Source of the DNA: Deltaproteobacteria bacterium
Lineage (GTDB): Bacteria; UBA10199; JADFYH01
Direction: 5' to 3'
Assembly (NCBI GenBank): GCA_015233135.1
Contig: JADFYH010000017.1
Location: 1 to 57,667 of the forward strand
Length of the DNA: 57,667 nt
Positions 33,101 to 45,100 of this stretch are shown here, in pieces. Position numbers and translations under genes: made by a program. The notes below the pieces were generated by a model that saw only the letters and a list, made by a program, of their open reading frames with translations, had not been told where the DNA came from and did not search any database. Position 1 is the first letter of the stretch. Each line of letters begins with the position of its first letter.

Positions 33101-36100
33101 TTTTTCAGAGTCTTTTACATTTTCAGGCAGCAGCACACGCACCGAACCATCGGCCACAAAATCAATATCAACAATATCTGCATGTCCATTGTATTTTTTG
33201 GCCCTTTCCTTTTCCTCCATCGAATAAATTTTAAACTGCCTGTCGCTAGCGACATAAAATAAAGCGTAGCTCCCCGCCTGCATTTTATTTTGACGAAGTG
33301 CTTCGCGAATTTCTCGTAGCTGCGCCAAGGCCTCTCTTCTTAAAGCCAGCGCGTCGGCTTTAATTTCATCGGACACTTTCTCAGCCACCGCCGAAGGAAT
33401 AGTATAAGTCTGCACTCCCCCCTTATTAAGGGGGCTTGGGGGGATGTTCCCCTGTCGTAAATCCGTTGACACTGGGTGACCAATATTTGACGCCCCTTCA
33501 CTCGCAACAACGCCTCCCGAGGGGGAGGCGGCGTCTGTTGCTGTGCCATGATCTGGAATAGTTTCCGGCGCGGGGGGCCCTGTTTCTGTTACTTGTGCCA
33601 CCACAGGACCTGCGCTTCCTCGCAACGCCCCTAAAGTGGTAGCACCCGAACCCGAGTCACGGCCTGAAGGTCCAGAGCCCGAGGCACCTGAACCACCGCC
33701 GGGACCCGCATCATCGGGGGGTGTGGGATTGTTACGCTTGTGCTCTGCCAGCAAACGGGCCAGTTCTTGTGGAAATTTTTTCGGCTCTGCAATCGGTTTA
33801 TCAAAAACGATTTCACCCTTTTCTCTTAATTGCTCAGCCTCTGACCTGTTCGCGGTCATAAAGACGATGAGCACCTGACGATTAATCGCTCTCATCTCTG
33901 CAGCGAGGGCATCTCCTCGTAACCCGGCCATGTTCACATCCAGGACGGCCAAAGAGCTTGGATTTTGTCGATAAGCCGCCAGGGCCTCTTTGGGATCCTC
34001 AAATTTTTTACAATGCTCAGGGCTCTGTAAAATATTCCCGAGGGCTCTTAAAACCGGCCCCTCATCATCCACCAGAAAGAAAGGTTCAGAAAAATAACGA
34101 ACAGGAGCGCCAGCAGGCAAGGCCCCGGCAAAGGAGGGGCCTGGTAATAATCCCGCGGGTAAGGGACCCGAAGGTAATAATTTTACGACCGCCTCTTCTA
34201 CGGGTGTGGGATGAGAACTCTCCCTCGCTTTTGCAAAAACACCCTCCAATGCCACCAACACCGCTTCTTCTGCGGAAGCCTTATCCACTTCCGCGGTCCG
34301 CGCTGCCACAAGGTTATTCCATGCCTCTACCAACAGGTTCGCCAAGCCTTCGGACGTCACACGGCCCTCGGCATCTATTTCTTTATAGCCGTGGTTTGGC
34401 CTTAGAAAACGCCCCTCAAAGAAGTCGCGGATAGGATCTGAAAAACCCAGTGTTCGAAGGGCAAGCGACAAAGGTTTCCTTTCTTCTCCAGCTTCCTCGG
34501 CAGCCGTGCTCTCATTGCCTATGGCAAAAGTTTCTGTTGCACCGTTTACATTCAGACTAAATTCATAGCCCTGCAAGTTGTCTGCGCCCAAAATATTAAT
34601 GCTCATGACCGAGCCTGCCTGTACCGTAAATCGAGCACGCCCATCCGGTCCTCTTACAGTCAACAGAACCGTTTGAGCCGTTTCGTTCCTCAAACCCCAA
34701 GTACCATCCGTTCTTTTCTCAAGTCTTACTTTTCCATCCTCTGTAAAAGTCAACTGAGTGTCACTGGCTGCAAGGGCCTTTCTTTGCTTCTTTCCGTCTC
34801 TCAGCACCCAGGCCGTCGCCAGCGCCAGGCTAGCCCCCAGCAACACCCCCCAAACAGGTGCCTGGCCTGCATCCACAAAGGGATTGTGCATTGCAGCCTC
34901 TGCCCGGCTGCTGAACAAGGTGCCCAGGCCAAACACGACAAGGCCCACAACGGCAGGGGCACCGCTGCCCGGCGAGAATATTGGAGGAGGTTGATAGGGC
35001 GGTATACTTTCAGGAACAAGGAGTGTTGCTTCAGGAGGACGAGTGGATAAACGATCAGGAGGCTTAGTCTGCAAAGCCTCTACAAAATTAATTTTCAGCC
35101 AGGGCTCGCCTTTGATGGTCAAAAAGTAACGGCCGCCCTCCGGATATTCTGGCTGGGTCACCAGGTCAACTTGCATGCCCGCTGCATGCAAGGCATTTAC
35201 TTCGCTGTTAATGGCCTCAAAAACTTCCTGAGTTCTGGCGCCTTCACGGCAGCACAGGCTGATTTCACCGCCGTGGATTTCTGCCGAGCTGTTCATGCTG
35301 CGTTTTAGAAGATCTTCTGCCAATTCGTAATCTTGCGGAATTCGTCCATCGTAATCAAAGCTTCCAGGCTCAGCTACATTTAAAGAAGTAAACAACATTG
35401 CCAAACGCGCATGCACCTCCCCCATGGCCTTTTGACGATAAAGGATTTCCGCCACCCAGCTTTGACCTTTGGCCACTGCATCCAAAGCGGCCTCTATTTT
35501 TTGTTGGAAGACAGCCCTTGCTGTTAAATCACCCTCCTCTGCAGCCAGCTGCCTTTGAAGTTGTAGCAAGCCTTCCAAATCGCTCGCACTCACCAGACGC
35601 TGAACCCCTCTCGCCACTGCCACTCTCAGGGGAACCTCGCCCCTGTCCTCAAAATGCGCCAGTCGAGCCAACAATCTTTGCTGTGAATTCAATCGTCCGT
35701 CGCTGCCACTTTCAAAGGGCCTCAAGGCTTCCCCAATCGCATCTGGCTGGGTTTCCTGGTTACGATTTTCACGCGCTGCGTAAGCCACGGCCAGCACCGC
35801 CCCCAAACCCAGAATAGGCCAAAGCGAAGAAGATTCCGTCACCGCCTGACCCACCAGCACATCCGCCCGAGCCAAACCCGGCGCCAAAAAAGCCACCCCG
35901 CCGGCACCCAGCACAGTGATTGCGCCTATGAATGTTCGGGCAGCGTGACCGTTATTACCATGGCCGTTAGATCCACCATTTGGAAGAAGTTCCAAAGCAA
36001 AACATTTTTGCTGAGCATCTCTCTCCATAAGCGGTAAAAATTTTCCACTCACTACATGCCCCAAGCCCAGTTTCACCGCATCGTCTTGGTGCACCACAAA

Positions 36101-39100
36101 TTGAAGTATGGGGGCATTTGTGGCATTTGTTCTGAGTTGGAAATGCAACACAACATCACCATTGGCTTCTACCGTTACCCTATTACATTTTGCGTTATTC
36201 GCTGCAGCATCTACTTCAGCAGTAAGCTTGTAATTGTAATGTGATGTTCTTGCTCGATCTTCAAGCACTGCAGTGAGTTTTCTAAAACCATAAAGGCCTT
36301 TTAACGTAACCTGCCCTGCTGCAACGGGGCCTGTTGCTTGAGGTGAGCTCATTTCCAATTGAACATTGTAACGTCCTCTAGGTGCAGCTGCATGAGGACC
36401 AGCGGGAGCAGTGACGGGCGGACGGCCTCCCCACTGTGTGGTTCCCCCTCTATTCGTAGATAAATCTCCAGTCATTGTGGCTGCATTCACTAGGGAATCT
36501 GCCTCTCTTGCCGGACCCCTTAACACTCCCCGAGGAGCAGCGGCAGCTGCAGGGGCAGGGGCAGCAAAGGGATCACCCGTAGCACCGGGGTTATTGAGAT
36601 TAGCAGACACTGCAGGTATGCCACCATATCCTGAACCGGGAGCAACTGACACCGCGGCAGGTCCTGTTTGTTGCACTGGCGCAGAATGAGATCTAGCCGC
36701 TGCTGGCCTGGGAACCGGCGCTTGCGCATTGGCCCTTGCAGCCTCTGCAATTCTTCTGTGGTAATCTTGCCGAATAGCAGCGCTAATACTCGTTAAAAAA
36801 ACCTCTAACCCTTGTGGGGTAACGCCACTCTTTGTCAAAAGCAGGGCCCCTCGCCTAACCACCGCTTCTCGTGCAGTATTGTGTTCTGATGAATCTTTCC
36901 CTTTTTGAAGCTCAACACACAGGGCAGTAATGATTTCAGTAATTAAATTTTGTAGTTCCGGGTTGTCGGCCGTGTTTTGTAATCTCAGTTGCGAAGCGTA
37001 CTCTTGTAGTTTTTGTGGGCTCGATTCATCGCGTAAAATCGCAGCCAGATACTGCAAGGCCACATTCTCAGCGAGACCGGGCTTTCGAATTGAAACGCCA
37101 CCCAAGGTTTCGCTTACTTTTTGGCGAAAAGCGTTCACTTCAGGAGCACCCATATTTATCGCCGTGCCCGCCGTGCCACCACTTCCAGCTATTACAGTGT
37201 TAGCTGCTCGGCGGCCAACAACAGGAGCAGGCGCTGCTGCAGCATCTGCACTAGATCTTAAAGGAACTACTGGTGCAGCAACCGGTTGATGAATAATACT
37301 AGGCCCATTGAATTTATGTTCAACGCGTCTGTCTCTCGCGAACTCACTTTCTTCACGGTAAATATCAAAGGTAAACACTTCCCTCGCTGAACTCAGTCTG
37401 TCGGGCCTCAGAAACTTTCTAGCTCTCTCTGAGGGAATTTCAAATTTCTGAGAATTATCCGGCAAGTTTAAAATATGAATTCGATTCGTATCTTGCTGAG
37501 AGTTTGGATCAAAAGGCTTTTCCGTCAGGGTAGCCCCTTGACGCAGCTCTGTTTCTAAATCAGATCGCGTCAATTTAATAGCAGGTCTAAGCACCCGAGT
37601 TAACCGCCCAGCTTGCAGGCTAAAATTAAGCACTTGATCCGAAGGAAGCCCCTCTGCAGAAGCCTCTGCCTCCCCAAAGCAATAAATGGCATTTTCTTCC
37701 AGAAAAGTTCTTTCACTCACTCGCTCCCATCGTCTGACCTGAGGATCCCAGAGCCACAAATGATAAGGCGAATCGCTTTGCATTTGATGCATCCAGCCCT
37801 GCTCATCCACTCTCAAATACTCGGTATCGCCTATCGTTAAACCCAGCACGCGATGGCCTGTCGAATCTACGTTTTCCAATTTTACATTTGAACCTGGGAT
37901 GGCGGGATCCCAAGTGACTAAATCAGGAACGGCCCTTGTGGCTGCTGGCGCTGCAGTACGCACGGTTCCTAGATCAGCGGTGCCCACAGTAACGGTACGA
38001 GCGGCGGTATTGCTTGCCACGCTAGGCACAGGCGCTGCATCCCAAGCACGGTATTCTACCGTCGGAGTTGGGTTTAAAGCCCCACCAATTTCCTGAATCA
38101 CCAAGGTAGCATTGTCAAAGCCTAGTCGCGCAACGGGGTCTGCGCTTCCCCTCGGAACAACCAAACCACTAGGCATTAATTGATACCCAATGAATTTCCA
38201 ATGCTGAGAAGCAGGCCGGGTGCCCGTCACAGCCAGATAAGCTTCTGCGTATTCTGCTGAGGTAATCTCCAATATATTATTGTCATTTTCGTTAGGATTA
38301 AGCCGGATGACTTTGTTGAACAGATATTCCCGAATCAACAGGTCTTGCATCAAGGCACGATGCAAACCCTGAGGGGTTTGATCGGCAGCAGCATTCAAAA
38401 CCTCCAGCACCTGCGCAACATCCAGTTCACCCCTTGCATCGCCATAACACTTGTCTAAAACATCACTGGCCAAAAGGTTGATGGCGCCGGCAGGAACAAT
38501 AATCTCTTTTTCGAAACTATTTTTTCGAGAATCCGGCTGCATTTTGCTTACTGCTTCATGCGAAGCAAAGGCACCTCTATCTTTCCCCAAAGCAACATAG
38601 GGTGCCCATATTTTAGTATAGAATTGGGCCCCAGTGCTTCTTAAGACAAGCTTACCCGCTGTATCTCGCACAAAAATCAATTGCCAGGCATCCCCTGCGG
38701 CGCTGGATGTCAGTTTATAATTGCCATCCGCTTGCCTTTCCACCTGGCTGCAAACCACCACGGCCCCGCCTTCTCTTTTGCAAGCTTTATGCTGCTTAAT
38801 AGCCAAATGGGCCTCCACAAAGGCCTCAAATGCGGTCTTTCCACTTTGAATCTCAGAGCCAATCACTTGCTGCGCAATCTCTGCCGCCTGTTCACCCCCG
38901 GCATGCCCCCCCATGCCATCGGCAACAATAATTGTTTCACCCGCCAGCACGGTTGCCCGATCTTCATTCTGGGCATTGGGCTTTTCGGGATTGTCATAAA
39001 ACCCACGCACAGTCTGCATCACCACCGACCCGTGGTCTTCATAATGATTCCAGCGAGATTTGCCCAAGTTCAAGGTCAAGGGAAGCGGTCGACCATCGCT

Positions 39101-42100
39101 TAAATGGAATGTCTGGCGTTCGACTTGGCTAGCTGTAGCCACTGTCGGGGCAGGTGCCACGGGCGCAGGTGCCACAACCCCCGCTGGTGCAGGGGCTGCA
39201 ACCACTTCCTCAATTTGCCCTCCACTCAAGTGCTGACTAATTTCCGCTGGGAAATAAGAAGTGGGCATTGGTGCCCCACCCAAAGAAGTAAAATTGCAGG
39301 GAACTCTTCCTGTAACAGAATCCGCTGGACCTGTTACCTCAATTATACCTCCACTAGATATTATTCTAAATTTAGCCCCTGGGGCTGGGACAGAGGCCGC
39401 CACACCTTGCGCTGCAGGTGTAGGCACGGGTGCTGGGGCAGGCGCTACCGCAGGGCTTGGTGTTGTTGCGTCAGCAGCATTCGCCCATTGTTGTGCAACC
39501 GGTGCTGCAGGCTGGACAACAGCAGCGGTAACAGGAGAAGGAGCCGCTGGAGCTTGTGCATCAGCATCACCAGGTAGAGCCCTTATTCTTCGATTTACCC
39601 GTTGTACCCTAGCACGCAAAACTTCCAGTTCTAGAGTATTCGCAAGTCCAAGTGAAATTCTTGAAGTTCTTCCTGACAAAGTACTAGGTCTTGCCACTGC
39701 CACAGCTGGAGTTGTATCAAAACCTTTATGCCGTCTAAAGGCCTGAATGGGTTGCATCTGATGCAGCAGAGGGAAAAGTAAGATATAATCTCTATCGCCA
39801 GCAAATTCTTCCTTATAGGCCTCCAGCAACAAATTGTTCTGGGTTTTATAATCCAGCGGTTTTGAGGTTAAGAAACCCGAATCAAAAATAGGGACATAAA
39901 CTCCGTAGGAATTTACAACCGCATCCTCAAAGCGAATCGATTTTACCCAGGTACGGCCTTGAGCATCACAGGCAAATTCCCAAAGTAAGGGACGCTGCGT
40001 GCCCTTATCATCTGTGATCTGCGCACGATAGGTTTCGGTGCTGCACTGGCCCAAAAGACTGTGTTCAAAACTTGAATGGGCCACTGGCCCAGCGCTAAAA
40101 TTGGGGATGAAGCCATTGGGATAAGCTCCATTCAAACCCAAAACCTGATCGACTAGTGCTTGTTTATACGCCTCAAGTGCTGTTGTCTCTATAGGAACAG
40201 GGTCTTTTAAAATCTCGCGTCGGTGCTTCCCATTGAACTGTTGACCAGGTTGAATGCTGCTGATGTCATCTAAGCTGACGCTTTCTATTTCTTCATAATC
40301 GAATTCTCCATTTAAATGATTAATCGTCTGGGTACTCATAGAATCAAAACCAATGAAGCGGTTAAAATCTGCTTCGCTTATACTTCCTGCTTGGCGAGGA
40401 AGCTTTTCCAACTGACTCAAAAGCTCCGGCGCCACCTGGGTTTCTTGGGTGTAATGACCGTGTTCTCCTCCTACCAGCTCATTAGCCACCTTGAGGTGCG
40501 TTCCGCCGACCTTAACCGCGCAAGCCCTCCAACTGCCGTCTGATCGCGATTTAAAGAAAAATCTTCTCTTTAAAACAATTTTTCCGGTGTTGTTGTCACG
40601 AACAGGAACAAGGGCCACAATATGATCGTAGGGGCCATAGGCTGTATCCATTACAATCACAGGGGTACAGAAAAAATGATAACCCCCCATCTGCAAATGG
40701 TGACTGAGGGGGAGACGAGGGTCTTTCAATATCTCATCTACCACAGGATTTTCAGCGCTTCTATTGTAGTCGCTATGGGCTCTTAAAGTGTCAAGAATAG
40801 CCCTCGAAGGATGCGCCGCCGTCAAAGCAGTATTAAGAGGCACGGGAGTAAAGAGGCGTTTTCGGGTGGGGGTATGAGGTGGTACCAAATTTTGTGGGGT
40901 TAGGGGTTCTGCCTGAGCAACCACCACCGCCGCGGCAGCGGCCCTTTCTTGAAGCAAAATTGTATAAACTTCCGCCCATATTCCTGCAGAATGAGTTTTG
41001 TTTCCCCTGTAGATTTTTCTATAGCGCTCAGCCATATCGCTGAGATAGGCTTCAGTCTTGCTGACGACTCGGGGACGTTCTTCCCTCAGGTGAATTTGTA
41101 TCTCCATCTCCCTCAGTTTCTTAGCCCACTTCCGTAATTCATCCCTTCGGGTATAGGCCTCCAGGGCAACCCTTTCATTAGAAGCATCCCTTGCCATTTG
41201 ATCCTGATTGGCTGCCTGGGCCTCCATGGTTTCACACTGAAAATCATCCAATGTCATCCAATAATCATCGTAATTATCTTCCGTCGCCCCTTCATATTGT
41301 CCTGAAAGTTCCTTTATCACGGACAAAATATGAAAGAGCTTTGCATTCCTGAAATCACCAGAAGTTTGAAGTCTTCTAGATTCATCCATAAGTTCTGTGG
41401 CAGTTCTTGTTTCGTTTGGCAGAAGTACATCGGCCTCGCGTTTCAAGGTCTGATACTCCGCAGGCTGAAAGAATTGACTTGAGACCAATGGCTGAACTGC
41501 TGCCGCAGGAACGTGTACTTCAGGCCCTCGCTGCTCCGAAGATGAAGACCCGTGGAGACCCTGATCTGCAGGATGACCAGTAACAGGAACCGTTGCAGGA
41601 GCAACAACTGCCTGAGGCCCCCTAGGCCCGCTTGGAGCAGGAGGCACAGTGGCTTGAGGGACAAAAGTAATCTTGCCATCATTCAGATTGATGAAAAGAT
41701 TACCTTGTTGCCCCAAGGGGTTTTCTACTTTTAGGATTTTTGTAGTGGAGTCGTAAGTGGCACTTAAAAGATCAATATCCCCCTTCGTCAAGGGTAGCCT
41801 TCTAGTTATGCGCTCCAATTGTTTTTTTCCATCGGAGCTGTATTTGACCACACCAAAAAACATACCCGTCTTATTATGAAATACTACTTCAACTCCAAGT
41901 CCTCCGCTTTGCATATCTTGTGCGGTGTTAGCCAGTCTTGGTAGGTCGCTACTTAATATGGGAGGATGTGACCCCACACGTGCCACAAAATCCGCCCCAG
42001 ACAAAGGCGCTGCAACTGGAGCTGGAGTGGGCGCAGGCGCTTCTCCTCCAATAACTTTCACCGAATGCGTAAACCGTAATTGCCCGCCTTCCACTTTCAT

Positions 42101-45100
42101 TTGTACAAAACTACCAAAGACTAAAACATCTCCCTCTTGAAGGGTTTCTGGAGTTGCAATGGCCCGTACTGGCTCTGTGCCTCTCAATAATTGCGTAGGA
42201 CTACTGGGAATAGGTGCAACCTTTAGCTTCCCATCGCTATTTCTTGTGATTCGGGCATGTTTTTGTGAAACCTCTACATCCTGAACACTCAAGCCTATGT
42301 GACCACTTGTGGGATTAATACCGGGATTATTTCCGATGATAAAAATAGTCTCGTTTGCAGTTGCAGGAAGTGTGTATGAATGAGGAAAACTGGAAGCCGA
42401 AACTGGAGCCACACTGGGCGCTGCGGGCGGATGGGTAAATCCACGGGCGCGTTGAGCGGGTACTGTTTGGGCCTGGGCGGGCTGAGGCTGGGGGGCGGCT
42501 GGTGTTGTTGTAATTGGAACACCCACTCCCTGCATGACACAATTGATGTTATCTTCTTTAAAGCGGGTAATTTCATCCGCATCTGTAATCTTCCGTGGCA
42601 TCACCCACCAGGTCTTGCCATCGGCATCGGGAGGTGTTGCGTCGGCTCTCTTACAAACAATAGCTCCGCGCCCAAAATAAACAGGATTATCATTTTCATC
42701 TACGGCTGGATTTCCAGCTGCATCTGCTTCCCGATAGCGAGTATCGGTTAATAAATAATTACCTTCGTAAATCCATGGGTTGTTTTTAATAGGTTCCGGA
42801 ACATCAATTGCATCCCTCCTTTGACAGAAACTAGCCCAATCGCTAGAAGCCGAAGAATAGGTGTAATTTTCTCCCCGCAGTTTCAACTCACCCGCGCGGT
42901 AGGCCTCCAAATAAACCTCTCGCGTCAATTGGCGACCCTGGCAAAACATAGACAAATATTGTCGCGCATAGGCTTCGCGCATGAGGGCCGCTTGCAAAAT
43001 GGCCACTGCACCAGAACCAGAGCCTAGCTCCTGCCATTTTGTTGCACCACGAACCGCTAGCTCACGCTTCAGCACCCAGGCCATGTCCTGATAATCGGCA
43101 AACAACTCAAACAAACCATCTGAACCCACAATAATGAGTTGCCCATTCTTCACTTCAAAACGGAAGGGAGCATCCAATCTCAAATGACTGCCCGCATTGC
43201 CTACCCTATTATCCACAACATTGGCGAAGGGCCTCAAACGTGCAGCCGGAACATCCTCCCGCGCTACCCGCCTCCTATCTGCTTCAAGCGTCAAGGGTTG
43301 AGAATGTCTCACCACTGTGTATTGCCATTGTCCTGCAGCAGTTTTAGTCCATTGGGGAATTTTATTGCCAATCTCATCGATCACCCCAAAAGTATGGGCT
43401 TGAATTTCCAGGTCTTCATTAAAGATAGCCACTTCAGAATCGCCCACCACACTCACTTCGCCGTCATAAACATTTGCCACGGCAGTAGATTTCAGGTGAA
43501 TACCCGCCACTACCGCGGCCCCAATTTTACCTTCATTTGTTGTGGAGTCCCTATGGGGTTTACGATGAGTACGAATGGCAAAATCACCCAAGGCAATAGC
43601 CGCTTGCAAACCCAAGCCCATATTGAGGGCCTCTTGCATCACCGCTCGCATTGCAATGGCAGCTGCTTCCCCATTGTCCATTCCACCTATACCATCAATG
43701 GCCACACTCACCACCGAGCCATCCGGGAGTGTGAGGGCAATCGCACGATCTTCATTGACAGATTTTCTTAAGCCCTGATTGCTGCTCCAAACCAGGCCAC
43801 CGCGGTTTTCACCAATGTTGTGCCAAGCAGTCTCTTCATTGGGCAATTGGTCCACTTGCTCGTGCAGCGTTGCAAGATCTACTTGTACAAGATTGAGTTG
43901 TTCTCCTCTGAGCTGGACCAAATAATGTGCGGCCCCTGCCGAAATAATTTGGGCATCTTCCAAATTGGAATTTTCTGCAAGCTGATGGATAAAGGTCTTC
44001 CCGTTCTCAATTTGAATGAAATAACTCAAGCCGTTTTTAAATTTGTAGATCTTTCCACCCTCCAGGCGACCATCATTTTGGATCTCCAGGCTCAAATCCT
44101 GGATCATTCCCAAGGGGGTGTAAGTCATCCAACCCAGGGTTTTATTCCAGACCTTAAAATCAGCCCCCGTATTTTGACGCGTCACCGTCCAGCGGCCATC
44201 TGCAGCGCGTTGGATCTGGCAATTGGCAGCAGTGGGGAGAGACACAGCCGGAGCACCCGCTTGGGCACTCACTTGATAAATGGCAGGAACATAAGCAGGC
44301 AAAGCTGTATTAAAAAAAGACGAACGCAGAGCAGGCACCAAAACCCCACCCGCAACAGACGTCATCGCCTCTTCGCAGCGCAGCGTTCGGTCCTCCAACT
44401 CAAACACCACATTACCTAGACGGAACCTGACCTTGCTGGGAGTCTCCCCAGCCTTTACCAGCGTACGGGTGTCATTTTTTAACCCATCAGGGAGTTCCGT
44501 ATTACTCAGTAAAAAACTTCCATTGCTCGAGTCGTGATCTTGCAACACAACCGAGCCATCTACATTAAAATGCAGTGTGGCATGAGCGCCACTCACCGTT
44601 CCATTACCGATTGTTAAATCGTTAGTTGCTGGATTTCTTCCAATTCTAAGGGTCTGCTGTCCCGCAGGAATGGCCTGAGCATGAGGCAAATTTTTCGTCA
44701 TGTATTCAGGCGGGGTAGCCACCACAGGTACTTCAATAGGTTGAGGCGCAGCGGGTGTAGCACCAGTAGCGGCCGCTTCGTGCTTGTAGACCACCAGTGA
44801 AAAATTATCTCTTTTAAGATGCCCGATACGATCGGTCGCGAGGTTTCCACCTGTGCGAACGGTCCAAATGTTCCCATCGGTATCGACATAAACAGGCTTG
44901 CCTCCTAACATCCATTCGAAACGCTCATCCGCTTGCAAACGTCCAACTTCTTCTGCCAGCAAGGACATTCTTTTATGCGTTTCTAGGGTAAGCACCTCCA
45001 AGGCTTGTTCTGCCGTTTCACAATGTTCAATCAGTTCACAAATTTCTGCAGTGCTGTAGTTTTCCCAAAAACCATCGGAGCCCAACAAGGCCAAATCACC

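Noticed and set aside
43139-43771. Open frame of 210 codons on the plus strand, and many similar ones opposite the giant gene (for example 6395-7012, 43820-44419, 50787-51452)
   Set aside because: They lie fully opposite recognised domains, show no protein family features and no ribosome binding sites. They are shadows of the giant frame.
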